A stretch of DNA of 61,356 bases from Planctomycetaceae bacterium (GTDB lineage: Bacteria; Planctomycetota; Planctomycetia; Planctomycetales; Planctomycetaceae). Both the position numbers and the translations under genes were made by a program. The stretch is taken from contig PBOJ01000069.1 in assembly GCA_002724315.1 (NCBI GenBank), positions 1 through 61,356 of the forward strand, given 5' to 3'. Below the pieces are notes generated by a model. That model saw only the letters and a list, made by a program, of their open reading frames with translations, was not told where the DNA came from and did not search any database. Below, piece by piece: positions 45,882 to 55,290 of the stretch (position 1 is its first letter; every line of letters starts with the position of its first letter).

Positions 45882-47255
45882 ATGACATCCAGCACACCCT
45901 CCGCCACCAACACACGCCGCGACTTTCTGAAGACTTCCACGGCTGCTCTGGCCACCGCCAGCCTGCCCTACTGGTTCACCTCGGCCACGCCCGCCGAGGC
46001 CGCCTACCGGTCGGCCAACGAACGTCCAGTGGTCGGCTGCATCGGCACCGGCAGCCGCTGGGGGGGAGTCGGCCCCCAGGCGATGCGGTTCGGCGATGTC
46101 GCGGCCGTCTGCGACGTCGATACCGCCCACGCCAAGCGGGGACAGGACCGGGTCAAACGAACCCAGAAAAAGGACGGCAAGGAGCCGACCGTCGACGTCT
46201 ACGGAGACTACCGCAAGATCCTGGATCGGAAAGACATCGACGTCGTCACCATCGTCACGCCCGATCACTGGCACACGAAAATTGCCATCGAAGCGATGAA
46301 GGCGGGCAAGGACATCTACTGCGAGAAGCCACTGACGCTGACCATTGAAGAGGGCCGACAGATCATCACGGTGCTCGACAAAACCAAGCGGGTGTTCCAG
46401 GTCGGCACGCAACAGCGAACCGAAATGGGACGACGCTTCCTGAAAGCGATCGCCCTGGTCCACGACGGACGGATCGGCAAGGTCAACAAGGTCACCTGTG
46501 ACATCGGTGGCTCACCCAAGAGTGGCCCGTTGAAGGTCGAACCGGTCCCCGAAAACCTCAACTGGGACATGTGGCAGGGACAGACTCCGGAAGTCGACTA
46601 CATCAAGCGACGGTGCCACTACCAGTTCCGCTGGTGGTACGAGTACTCGGGCGGGAAACTGACCGACTGGGGTGCCCATCATGTCGATATCGCCCAATGG
46701 GCGATCCAGCAGAACGGCCCCGGCCAGGGACCGATGGCGGTCAAACCGGTCGTGGCTGAACACCCCGTGCCGTTCAAAGACGGCAACCCGACGGTAGCCA
46801 ACGAGTACAACTGCTCGCACAACTTCCATCTTCGGTGCGACTTCCCCGACGGTGTCGAGATGAACATCGTCAGCAAGTCGAAGGACGGCAACGGGATCCT
46901 CTTCGAAGGCTCCAAGGGTCGCTTCTTCGTCAGCCGGGGAAAAATCGTCGGTGCCCCGGTCGATGAATTGAAAACCAACCCACTGCCCGAAGACGCGATC
47001 GTGAAGGTCTACCGCGGCAAGAAGCCGACCAGCCACATGCAGAACTTCTTCGACTGCGTCAAGAGTCGCGAACTGCCGATCTCCGACGTCTACACACACC
47101 ACCAGGCCCTGACCACCTGCCACCTGGCCAACATCGCCTTGCGGCTCGGTCGATCGCTGAAGTGGGATGCCAAGACGAACACCATCACCGGCGATCCCGA
47201 AGCCAACAAGTGGCAGGGCCGCGAACAGCGAAAGGGATACGAGATCAAGGTCTGA
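45882..47255 (+). CDS. Tat-exported Gfo/Idh/MocA oxidoreductase
   Basis: A 457-residue protein. ATG 45882 gives a twin-arginine signal ([17 protein letters not shown]). The Rossmann half opens with [19 protein letters not shown], then [26 protein letters not shown] and the EKP motif in [10 protein letters not shown]. The C-terminal half has the family sheet and [19 protein letters not shown]. Such exported members are very numerous in Planctomycetes and probably bind their NAD(P) before export; substrates are likely sugars or sugar acids. A strong terminator follows. Confidence 0.92.
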   Translation: MTSSTPSATNTRRDFLKTSTAALATASLPYWFTSATPAEAAYRSANERPVVGCIGTGSRWGGVGPQAMRFGDVAAVCDVDTAHAKRGQDRVKRTQKKDGKEPTVDVYGDYRKILDRKDIDVVTIVTPDHWHTKIAIEAMKAGKDIYCEKPLTLTIEEGRQIITVLDKTKRVFQVGTQQRTEMGRRFLKAIALVHDGRIGKVNKVTCDIGGSPKSGPLKVEPVPENLNWDMWQGQTPEVDYIKRRCHYQFRWWYEYSGGKLTDWGAHHVDIAQWAIQQNGPGQGPMAVKPVVAEHPVPFKDGNPTVANEYNCSHNFHLRCDFPDGVEMNIVSKSKDGNGILFEGSKGRFFVSRGKIVGAPVDELKTNPLPEDAIVKVYRGKKPTSHMQNFFDCVKSRELPISDVYTHHQALTTCHLANIALRLGRSLKWDAKTNTITGDPEANKWQGREQRKGYEIKV

Positions 47256-47310
47256 GACGATGTCGCCCGGGGTCGAGAATATCCCGCACGCGACACCGCA
47301 CCTGCCCAAG

Positions 47311-47346
47311 CCGCGGATTCCTCGATCGAGGTATCCGCGGTTTTTT
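47311..47346 (+). terminator. Rho-independent terminator after the Gfo/Idh gene
   Basis: CCGCGGAT pairs with ATCCGCGG, and the inside CCTCGATCGAGG is itself self-complementary; TTTTTT follows directly at 47341-47346. It lies 55 bp after the stop. Confidence 0.88.
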
Positions 47347-47432
47347 GTTGTCGTCAAAACCAACTTGCCCACAAGAAACAGCGGCACCTCACCGCCGTTG
47401 CGTTTCCCCCGACATTTCACAGGAGACCGGCC

Positions 47433-48173
47433 ATGTCCGATTCGTCGGCAAACGCCATCTCGACTGAACTGGCACAACGCGTAGCACAACTCGAGAACGA
47501 GGCCGCAGACCTCGAATCGGCCTGGAATCGGTCGCGAACCACCAATCGCTGGCTCTTGCTGTTGAGTGTCGGGCTTGTCACCGGCGTTCTCTGGAAAAGC
47601 TACCACACCCTGTCACAGGTCCGGGACAAGCGGTGGCAGGACCGGATGATCCTGGTCTTCCAGGAGAACTCCGAGGAGCACCGCCGGTTGTTCCAGAACG
47701 AACTCCGTGAGATCTGGAACCGGGTCGAACCCGAACTGGCAACCGACTTCAGGGCCCAGCTTCAACAAGACTCGCCCCGCATCGAGAAGGCGTTTCTCGT
47801 TCAACGCGACGAATTCGAAGAGAAACTCAAGACGAAATTCAAGAGGGCCGTCCTGGCAAATTATCGCAAGACCCTGGATCGCAACGTGGAATTGTTGAAC
47901 CGAGAATTCCCGAACCTGCAGAACACGGCTCTCCGTGACCGGGTGATCTCCCGAACCCTGATCGCCGTCGAACAACTGATCGACAAGTACTACGTGGCGC
48001 CGCTCGAAGCCGAATTGCAGGAACTCTACGCGTCGTACCAGGAATTCCCGGTCGCCGACCCTCCGATCACCGGATCAGGGGAAGACACACCGGCCATGCG
48101 GTTCCTGTGGCAAATGCTGAAGTTGCTGAAACTGAAGCTGATCAGTGCTCCCGACCAAACCGCGGCCCCATGA
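47433..48173 (+). CDS. Membrane-anchored helical protein of unknown function
   Basis: A 246-residue protein. A short coiled-coil-like N-terminus (ELAQRVAQLENEAADLESAW) precedes one membrane span (WLLLLSVGLVTGVLW, about 40-54); the remaining 190 residues are charged and almost entirely helical, with many Arg/Glu/Lys/Gln residues. The next gene encodes a protein of the same layout 74 bp downstream. No family is recognised. A structural or scaffold role at the membrane is inferred. Confidence 0.75.
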   Translation: MSDSSANAISTELAQRVAQLENEAADLESAWNRSRTTNRWLLLLSVGLVTGVLWKSYHTLSQVRDKRWQDRMILVFQENSEEHRRLFQNELREIWNRVEPELATDFRAQLQQDSPRIEKAFLVQRDEFEEKLKTKFKRAVLANYRKTLDRNVELLNREFPNLQNTALRDRVISRTLIAVEQLIDKYYVAPLEAELQELYASYQEFPVADPPITGSGEDTPAMRFLWQMLKLLKLKLISAPDQTAAP

Positions 48174-48247
48174 TCAACCCGGATCCTCGCTTTCTGTCCA
48201 GCGGCTTGTGAACGATATCCTCCCCCCGTCAGACGGACGATCTCACG

Positions 48248-49021
48248 ATGACCAACCAACACGCGGCCTCGCCGGCCAATCCCGACGGACTTGACCGGTT
48301 CCCGGTGAAGCCAACTGCCGGAGAACCACCCGGTGGGCCACAACTCGACCAGGTCCGGTCCCGGATCCGGTCCGTCACATCCCGAATCCGTTGTGGGACC
48401 ACTCGCACGCTGGTTGTTGGCGCGCTGGGCCTGGTGGCCATTTCCGGATCCTCCGTCTATGGCCTGACATGGATCGATCAACAGCTGGCGCCGGAACTGG
48501 CTGCCCCAAGGATCGAGCAATTGCTGAAAGACAAGGCCGTCCCGGCATTTCGTGAGTTCGCGACCCAAGTGGCCAGGGACAATTCGCTGAGCATCGCCAA
48601 ACAAGTCACCCAGAACGCGGTTGACCGCATGCCGAAGATTCGTAAGCAACTCGAGGATCACACCGTCGGCGAATTGAACAAGACGATCGACGAATCCACT
48701 CCACTGACCGAGCAGAGACTGCTCGCGCTACTCCGGCGGGACAAACCTCTTCTTGAAGAGACCTTCAACAAGCTCGGGTCTCCGGAGAAGGAAGTATCGA
48801 GTCGGTCGATACGAGAACTGGTCGCGATACTCGAAGTCGGATTGCGAAAGGACCTCGAGAACGACGCCCGGATGCTGCTGTCGACGCTCCTGCACGTCAA
48901 CGACAGAAACAGGCGGATCCTGACCAACCGGGACCTCACTGCCGAAGAGAACCTGATTCGGCAGTTGATCGCCCTGTATCGACGCATCGCCAAAGACGCA
49001 GCCACCCCGGCTCCCGAATAG
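48248..49021 (+). CDS. Second membrane-anchored helical protein of unknown function
   Basis: A 257-residue protein with a Pro-rich N-terminus (about 1-50), one membrane span (TLVVGALGLVAISGSSVYGL) and a long charged helical C-terminal domain, ending in NLIRQLIALYRRIAKDA. The layout copies that of the preceding gene, whose end (LWQMLKLLKLKLI) is similar in character, so they may be diverged paralogues or subunits of one assembly. Convergent with the CpaF-type ATPase gene, 15 bp away. Confidence 0.75.
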   Translation: MTNQHAASPANPDGLDRFPVKPTAGEPPGGPQLDQVRSRIRSVTSRIRCGTTRTLVVGALGLVAISGSSVYGLTWIDQQLAPELAAPRIEQLLKDKAVPAFREFATQVARDNSLSIAKQVTQNAVDRMPKIRKQLEDHTVGELNKTIDESTPLTEQRLLALLRRDKPLLEETFNKLGSPEKEVSSRSIRELVAILEVGLRKDLENDARMLLSTLLHVNDRNRRILTNRDLTAEENLIRQLIALYRRIAKDAATPAPE

Positions 49022-49036
49022 CGGCGGTCCGAAGCA

Positions 49037-50155
49037 CTACTCGTCCAGCCCCCAGATCTCACGGGTCTGCTCGGCGCGATGTTGCAGCGCGTGTTCAGAC
49101 AGTTCGTCGGCAAACGTCGGCCGGGTCCCCGTCGGCGACAGGTCGGCGGTCAGCATCCCGTTGTCGGCTCGACCGGTCAGGCGACTGACAAACAGATCCT
49201 GGGACTGGTAGCGGTTCGTCTCGTCCAAGCCGTACACCTCGGTGATCCGTGTCACTTTCCGCGATCCGTCCTCGGAGAATCGCGACAACTGGATCACCAG
49301 GTGGATGGCCGAGGCAACCTGCGCCCGGGCGACGTACACCGGCAATTCGACATCGGACATCAAGGACAGGGTCTCGAGCCGTACCAGCGCATCGTGGGGC
49401 GTCGTGGCGTGCACGGTCGTCAGGCTGCCCGAGTGACCGCTGATCATCGACTGCACCATGTCCAGGGCTTCGCCACCGCGAACTTCACCCACCAGGATCC
49501 GATCAGGCCGCATTCTCAACGACGCTCGGAACAGGTCCCGGATCTCCAGTCCCCCCTGCCCCTGTCGGTCGGCCTGCTGACTCTCCAGGTACAGGCAATG
49601 TGTCTGGGCCAGACGCAATTCCGAACTGTCCTCGATCACCACGATCCGCTCTTCCTCGGGAATCGCGGTCGAGACGGCGTTGAGCATCGTGGTCTTGCCG
49701 GTTCCAGTCCCACCGGCCACCACGATGTTCTTCCTCAGCACGACACACAGTTCGAGAAACTCGCGAGCGGTATCCGAGAGACTCCCCAGACGCACGAAAT
49801 CCCCCAGCCCCATGATGTCTCGCTGGAACTTGCGGATCGTCAGGTAGGTACCGCTGCGGGCACTGGGAGGAATCACGGCATGCACACGCGATCCGTCGGG
49901 CAACCGGGCATCGAGCACCGGCCGGTCCTCATCAATCTCGCGACCCACGTACTGCGCCACGTTGTGGACTGCCGAAAGCAACGCGTCGGGTCCGGCAAAG
50001 GCGGCATCAGTGCGAATCAACTGGCCTCGACGCTCGATGTATACCTCGTCATGACCGTTGACCATCACCTCGGTCACCGTCTCGTCGTGAAGGAACTCAC
50101 GGATCGGACCGAGGAAATAATCGAGGCTGGCTTCGAAGATCGCTTCGCGGGACAT
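49037..50155 (-). CDS. cpaF: CpaF/TadA-type secretion ATPase
   Basis: A 372-residue type II/IV secretion ATPase of the CpaF branch. Walker A is GGTGTGKTTML, the Asp box lies in RIVVIEDSSELRL, Walker B is RMRPDRILVGEVRGGEALDM, and the His box is GSLTTVHATTPHDAL. The N-terminal domain is short (VTEVMVNGHDEVYIERRG). CpaF powers tight-adherence (Tad) pili in the cytoplasm, normally with TadB, TadC, CpaB, CpaC and pilin genes; none of these is in the neighbourhood. The ATG ending at 50155 was chosen over one ending at 50218 because the extra residues overlap the end of the next gene. Confidence 0.93.
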   Translation of the reverse strand: MSREAIFEASLDYFLGPIREFLHDETVTEVMVNGHDEVYIERRGQLIRTDAAFAGPDALLSAVHNVAQYVGREIDEDRPVLDARLPDGSRVHAVIPPSARSGTYLTIRKFQRDIMGLGDFVRLGSLSDTAREFLELCVVLRKNIVVAGGTGTGKTTMLNAVSTAIPEEERIVVIEDSSELRLAQTHCLYLESQQADRQGQGGLEIRDLFRASLRMRPDRILVGEVRGGEALDMVQSMISGHSGSLTTVHATTPHDALVRLETLSLMSDVELPVYVARAQVASAIHLVIQLSRFSEDGSRKVTRITEVYGLDETNRYQSQDLFVSRLTGRADNGMLTADLSPTGTRPTFADELSEHALQHRAEQTREIWGLDE

Positions 50156-50178
50156 GATGCGCTGGGCTGGGATGAAGA

Positions 50179-53100
50179 TTACTTGCCGGTGGTCGCCGTC
50201 GCCGTGGCGGCTTTGCACGAGCGGAGAAATGCGAGCAGGTCGGCGAGTTGTCCGGGAGTGAGTGTCTTGTCGAGTCCCTGGGGCATGATCGACGTGGCCG
50301 ACTCGCGGATCGCTTCGACCTGGTTCCTCGGCACGCGGACCTCGGAGAGATCAGCGGCCTTGATCCAGATGGCCCGTGTCGTCTCCCGGCTAATCACTCC
50401 GGTGTACACGCGACCCGACTCGGTCGCCACCGTGTACGACCGAAACCCTCGAGCAAACGATGCACTGGGCAGAACGATGGACTCGAGCAAATCACCCGGT
50501 TTCCGGATGTCGCCGATGGTCGACAGCGCCGGCCCGACACGTCCTCCACGGTCACCCACCGAGTGGCATCCGCTGCACGCGGCCTTCTTGCCGAAGAAAA
50601 TGGCCCGACCGCGGTCCACGTCGCCACCGGACAGCCCGGCGATCCGGCCTCTCAACTCCGCTCGCCGGCTGGCCAGTTTCCGATCGACTTTCGCCAGCAG
50701 CTTGTGGCCTCTCTTGTCGAACGGTGCCGACATCCGTTCGATCGCTCCAACCAGGTCGGCAGCCGAGAGACCCTCGGCCGCCTTGTCCGATTCGAGACTG
50801 TCGAGCACGGCGGAGGCCACTCGGGAATCGCTGAGGTCCCGGCACGACCTGAGGAGCACCGGGAGTACCAGCGGTCCGGCGGTCTTGATCCGCATGGCAA
50901 CCTGGATCTGCTGCGACTTGCTCAACCGCACAGCCGCCGCCACGCGGGCGGCCGCCAGCCGCGACAGCGACGGGAGGTCGGCATCCAGCCGTTTCAGCAG
51001 GAAACCGAATCGCCCGTCCGCCAGCGTCCTTTCGGCCAGCCCTTCCAGGGCAGCGACGCGCAGCGGCGCGGGTTGCCTGGAATCGTCGATCAGTCTCTCG
51101 AGCGAAGGATCGACCAGACGCCGCGATGCCAACGCACGCACGGCCCCTTCGCGAATGGCCAGGTCGTCGTGACCCAGCGACGCCACCAGCATCTTCCGCC
51201 ATCCGGCCGGCAACGTCTCGATGCTGGAACGCCCCACCACGTCGATCAGCAACCGTCGCGCCGAGAGGCCCAGGCTGTCGTCACCCAGCCGCTCGGCCAC
51301 CAGCTTCTGGATCGCCGCGTCGCTCTGCTGGGACAGCAGGAACCCGCGGATCACCGAGGACCGATTGGTATCAATGGTCTTCTCGGCCAACCACTTCTCG
51401 AGCAATCCTCGCGTCTGGTCGGCCCACCCCTGGTGGCGTCCGATCACCTCCAGGGCCGCCCGTTGCAGGGCCGGGTCGTCGGTGTCCAGCAGTGGCACCA
51501 CCAATTCGCGTGTCAATCCGCCGTCGGACATCTGATCCAGTGCCACCAGCGCCGCCCGCCGGATCGCCGGACGACGGTCGGCCAGCAGCGGCTTGGTCGC
51601 AGCCGCATCGTTGCTTCGGATCACCGCATACAGCAATGCGTGTTCCTCGAACCGGTCAATGCCCGAACGCCCCGACGCCGCCAGCAGCGAGGGCACCGTC
51701 GGAACCTTCGTGCCAGCCGCCCCCGAAACTCCCGAAGTCTCGAGAATCCGACCCAGGGCAGTTGCGGCTCCTCGTCGCACCGCAGAGGACTTGTCCCCGG
51801 TAAGCAACCCGATCAGTTGCGGCATCGCCTGATGGTCACCACGAGTCCCCAACGACCGGGATGCCGCCACACGGACCTCCGCAGCCGGATCGGCCAGAGC
51901 CGCTCGGAGAGGTCCCAGCGACGCTTCCTTGTCAATCCGCGACAGAGACCAGACCGCTGAGACCCGCCTGGTCAACGACTCGGCTGACCTCTCGGCCAAC
52001 ACGTCCTCGAGCGTACCGATGGCATCAATCCCGGCCAGGGCCAGGCGATCAATCACCCGCTCCCGGACCACCGGTCGAGCGTCATCGAGGTGGCGTGCCA
52101 GCGCGGCCGGTGTGAGCCGAGCCGCGTCGAGAAACCGACCGCGAGGATCCTTGACCTTGTGGGCGCCCTTGCGGCGGATCCGGTAGATCGCCCCGTGGAT
52201 GTCGGGCTTGGCCACCTTCGACACCGGGCAGCCGATGCGGAACCAGCCCCCAGTATCGATCACCAGCAGGCTGCCGTCGGCGTCCTCGAGCACGTCTGTG
52301 GGATGAAAGTCCGGATCGTCGCTGACCAGAAACTCATGCTCGGTGGTCCGAAACGTCGCCCCGTCACGAGTGACCACGCTTCGGGCCACCTTGTGTGTAT
52401 TGAACAGTGTCGTGAACACGTTGTCCCGGTATTCGGGACCGAACTCCTTTGACCGGTACCGGGTCATCCCCGACACGGCCACATGACCGAAGCGGGTCAT
52501 CGGCGGCATCAACGGCCCGGTCTTGGGGAACTCGGCCACACACGCCTGGTCAAACCGCGGGTAGGCCCCTCCGTCGACCCAGTGAACCAGGCAGTCGACC
52601 CGCGGCCGGCCCAGGAAGATGTTGACGCTGCCGATCATCTCGCCGGTCGACAGAAAGTCGACCTCGACCGGGTTGTCCATTCCCCCTCCACACCACGTCT
52701 GCACGTCACTGCCGTCGAGACGGCAACTGAAAATCCGCGCGGCCTTTCCCTTACTGATCACTTTTCCGTTCTTGTCACGGAACTCGTGTCCGTGACGACC
52801 ATCGCACCAGTACAGGCGGCCATTGGGTCCCAGGAAGCAGCCGTGGACGCTCGCCGCGTTGCCGCTGAACCCGAACGTGTCGACCAGGATCGTCCGTTCG
52901 TCGGCAACCCCGTCGTCGTCGAAATCACGAAGCCGCCAGATGTTGGGTGGGCTGGCCACGTACAACGCCCCGCGATGCCACAACGCTCCCATCGGCAAGG
53001 TCATCTTGTCGGCGAAGATCGTGCTGCGGTCGAAAACCCCGTCTCCGTCGGTGTCGGCGATCATCCGGATCAGATTGGGGGGATCCTTGACCAAATCGGC

Positions 53101-53331
53101 CGAGCGAATGTTCTTGCCGGAACTCGCGGCGATAAACAGTCGACCACGGTGATCAAAGCCGGCCAGCATGGGGTGCTTGACCAACGGCGAAGCGGCCGCC
53201 ACCTCGATCGTGAAACCCTCGGGCACACGCGGCAACTTGTCAGCCGCCTGCAGCGGCAATCCCGGGACCAGCAGGCAGGCAACGATCAGTCCGTCAAGAC
53301 ACGCGAGCAGCTTCCGGCTGTTGTCAGGCAT
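50179..53331 (-). CDS. PVC-type membrane-bound dehydrogenase-like protein with HEAT repeats and haem c
   Basis: A 1050-residue exported protein with a signal peptide (LLACLDGLIVACLLVPGLPL). The N-terminal propeller (about 35-400) has LPRVPEGFTIEVAAASPLV, MIADTDGDGVFD and CDGRHGHEFRD segments typical of the planctomycete membrane-bound dehydrogenase domain. HEAT-like helical repeats follow (LAGIDAIGTLEDVL, VRVAASRSLGTRGDHQAMPQ). The C-terminal haem domain has CSGCHSVGDRGGRVGPAL and the conserved SASFARGFRSYTVATESG, IMPQGLDKTL ending. Likely an electron-transfer or carbohydrate-oxidising protein; the substrate is unknown. Confidence 0.92.
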   Translation of the reverse strand: MPDNSRKLLACLDGLIVACLLVPGLPLQAADKLPRVPEGFTIEVAAASPLVKHPMLAGFDHRGRLFIAASSGKNIRSADLVKDPPNLIRMIADTDGDGVFDRSTIFADKMTLPMGALWHRGALYVASPPNIWRLRDFDDDGVADERTILVDTFGFSGNAASVHGCFLGPNGRLYWCDGRHGHEFRDKNGKVISKGKAARIFSCRLDGSDVQTWCGGGMDNPVEVDFLSTGEMIGSVNIFLGRPRVDCLVHWVDGGAYPRFDQACVAEFPKTGPLMPPMTRFGHVAVSGMTRYRSKEFGPEYRDNVFTTLFNTHKVARSVVTRDGATFRTTEHEFLVSDDPDFHPTDVLEDADGSLLVIDTGGWFRIGCPVSKVAKPDIHGAIYRIRRKGAHKVKDPRGRFLDAARLTPAALARHLDDARPVVRERVIDRLALAGIDAIGTLEDVLAERSAESLTRRVSAVWSLSRIDKEASLGPLRAALADPAAEVRVAASRSLGTRGDHQAMPQLIGLLTGDKSSAVRRGAATALGRILETSGVSGAAGTKVPTVPSLLAASGRSGIDRFEEHALLYAVIRSNDAAATKPLLADRRPAIRRAALVALDQMSDGGLTRELVVPLLDTDDPALQRAALEVIGRHQGWADQTRGLLEKWLAEKTIDTNRSSVIRGFLLSQQSDAAIQKLVAERLGDDSLGLSARRLLIDVVGRSSIETLPAGWRKMLVASLGHDDLAIREGAVRALASRRLVDPSLERLIDDSRQPAPLRVAALEGLAERTLADGRFGFLLKRLDADLPSLSRLAAARVAAAVRLSKSQQIQVAMRIKTAGPLVLPVLLRSCRDLSDSRVASAVLDSLESDKAAEGLSAADLVGAIERMSAPFDKRGHKLLAKVDRKLASRRAELRGRIAGLSGGDVDRGRAIFFGKKAACSGCHSVGDRGGRVGPALSTIGDIRKPGDLLESIVLPSASFARGFRSYTVATESGRVYTGVISRETTRAIWIKAADLSEVRVPRNQVEAIRESATSIMPQGLDKTLTPGQLADLLAFLRSCKAATATATTGK

Positions 53332-53421
53332 TGTGGCATCCCGAGATCGAGAGTGGAGCTTGATTGATCGATCTTACCCGTCGCCGGATCCGGATCGCCA
53401 CGCCAATCGCCGTGCCGACGA

Positions 53422-55290
53422 TCATTCGGCGTCACCGCCACGAATCCGCTGCAACCGCCGCCGTGCGGCGGCACGCTTGACCAGTTCGTCGACGATCACC
53501 CCGGCCAGGATCACCGCCCCGATGATCGCATACTCGATGTAGGTCGGCATCCAGTCGACCAACGTGATCATGTTCTTCAACACCCGCATCAGCGCCGCCC
53601 CGATCACAACCCCCAGAATCGTCCCCTCCCCCCCTCGCAGGCTGCATCCGCCCAGCACCGCTGCGGCAATTGCGTACAACTCGTAGAAGTTCCCGAAGTC
53701 GACCGGTTGGGCCGAGTTGATATCGAGGACAAACAGCACGCCTCCCAGCCCTGCCAGTCCCGCACAGATGACATAGGCCAGGACGATCATCCGGCCGGTA
53801 TGGATTCCGCTGTACAGGGCCGCTTCCTCGTTATTCCCCATCGCCAGCAGGTAACGGCCGTAGATGGTGTGGTTGAGAAACACCGATGCGAGCACGCCGA
53901 CGACCAGCAGGATCATCAGTGGTGCCGGCAGACCAATTTCGGGTTCAACCCGCTCAAGCACCACCACACGCAATTGGGTCCACTCGCCCGGCTTGGCCTC
54001 GACGATGGTCTTGAGTGACGGCACGATCAATTCCTGGCGCGCCTCCGAAACGGCCACGTCCGTCTCGTCGATCGTCTGCCATTGCGCACCCTCCCCGGCG
54101 GCGGCCTCGACTCTTACTCGACTGGTCCCTTCGGGCAGGTCGACGCGAACCGACTGCTCTCGATCGGCCTCGATCGCAATCGTCTCCTGTGAAGGCATCT
54201 CTCCCACACCCCAGACCAGCAGGCACAGCCCCAGCAACACCGTCGAGACCGGCACGGCCATCACTCCCAGCAATGTCCCTTCGCCAGCAAGCCGTCTGCG
54301 GCTGAGCCACGCCCAGGCAGATCCGCCGACCAGCAGCACGCCGCCCGCAGCCAACAATCCCCAGACCAAGGGGATCCGCGCCAGCTCGGCCGTCGCGATC
54401 AATTTCAGAGTCGGGTACTCGTCAATCAGTCCCTGTGTCTGATCCTGTGTGAAGCCCCGAGTGATCCCGCGGTAAAGCAAAAGCCCGCACAAGGTGACGA
54501 CGAACGGCTGCAGCTTCAGCCTGGCGATCAACAGTCCATGGAACAGACCGATTGCCAGTGAGGCACCGAGCACGATCGCCAGTGCCACAGGAACACTGGT
54601 CCACGGCCGGCGAGCCAAACCCAGCACCCCGGCGAGTTGTTCGGGAGCCGACTCGGAAAGTCCCATCCGGTCACCGTCGACCGACACGATGCGTGCCGTG
54701 GCGCCCTCGCGTCCGTCCTCGAGAACAAAGGTCAAGCGATCACGAGGAGCCATTCGGTGCCCGACACCATCCCGATCGGTGAACGGCTTGCCGAGGACCA
54801 GTGTCGCTCCGTCCACTTCCACCGGATGGACCACGGCCAGGCGGCCACCGGTGGCATCCGATCCGGGACGGGGCGCGACGTTGATCCCCGTCGATCCGAT
54901 CCCGCTGACCCGGTACAGCCGGTCGTTGTCAGTCGCCGATCCTATCAAACGGACCCGGTCCCCCTGAGAAAACCCATTCGGGGGACGAGCCAACTCGATC
55001 GTACCGGTGCTCGCGGTGACCCTGGAGACCGACACCTCGCCGAGAGCGACATACTCGACCTGGAGCAGAAACGGCAGGCCGCAACCGACCAGGCAGATGA
55101 TCGAGCCAACCGAGAGATCGATGCCGCCGGTAATGATCACGAAGGCGACCCCGATCGAGATGATTCCGAACAGGGCCGTCCGCTTCATCAGGTTTTCGAG
55201 ATTGAACGGCTTGAGGAACGCGTCGCTCATCAACGCCGTCGCCACGAAGACGAACAGCAGCAGGCTGAAAATTCCCACGACCTGTTTCAT
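53422..55290 (-). CDS. Ribose-type ABC transporter permease with two large insertions
   Basis: A 622-residue permease, nearly twice the usual 320. The RbsC-like core is present: LENLMKRTALFGIISIGVAF, VIITGGIDLSVGSIICLVG, HGLLIARLKLQPFVVTLCG, YGRYLLAMGNNEEAALYSGI and VLGGCSLRGGEGTILGVVIG. Insertion 1 (about 80-230) is a soluble beta-rich segment after the third span; insertion 2 (about 310-456) contains two extra hydrophobic segments and a beta-rich soluble part (about 364-455). The core motifs are intact, so transport is plausible. It overlaps the ATPase gene by 4 bp. The added domains may bind substrate or the unusual binding protein. Confidence 0.88.
   Translation of the reverse strand: MKQVVGIFSLLLFVFVATALMSDAFLKPFNLENLMKRTALFGIISIGVAFVIITGGIDLSVGSIICLVGCGLPFLLQVEYVALGEVSVSRVTASTGTIELARPPNGFSQGDRVRLIGSATDNDRLYRVSGIGSTGINVAPRPGSDATGGRLAVVHPVEVDGATLVLGKPFTDRDGVGHRMAPRDRLTFVLEDGREGATARIVSVDGDRMGLSESAPEQLAGVLGLARRPWTSVPVALAIVLGASLAIGLFHGLLIARLKLQPFVVTLCGLLLYRGITRGFTQDQTQGLIDEYPTLKLIATAELARIPLVWGLLAAGGVLLVGGSAWAWLSRRRLAGEGTLLGVMAVPVSTVLLGLCLLVWGVGEMPSQETIAIEADREQSVRVDLPEGTSRVRVEAAAGEGAQWQTIDETDVAVSEARQELIVPSLKTIVEAKPGEWTQLRVVVLERVEPEIGLPAPLMILLVVGVLASVFLNHTIYGRYLLAMGNNEEAALYSGIHTGRMIVLAYVICAGLAGLGGVLFVLDINSAQPVDFGNFYELYAIAAAVLGGCSLRGGEGTILGVVIGAALMRVLKNMITLVDWMPTYIEYAIIGAVILAGVIVDELVKRAAARRRLQRIRGGDAE

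Noticed and set aside
45531..46463. A 310-codon minus-strand frame
   Set aside because: Most of it is antisense to the Gfo/Idh gene; only its last 63 codons, in the intergenic gap, are kept as a low-confidence candidate.
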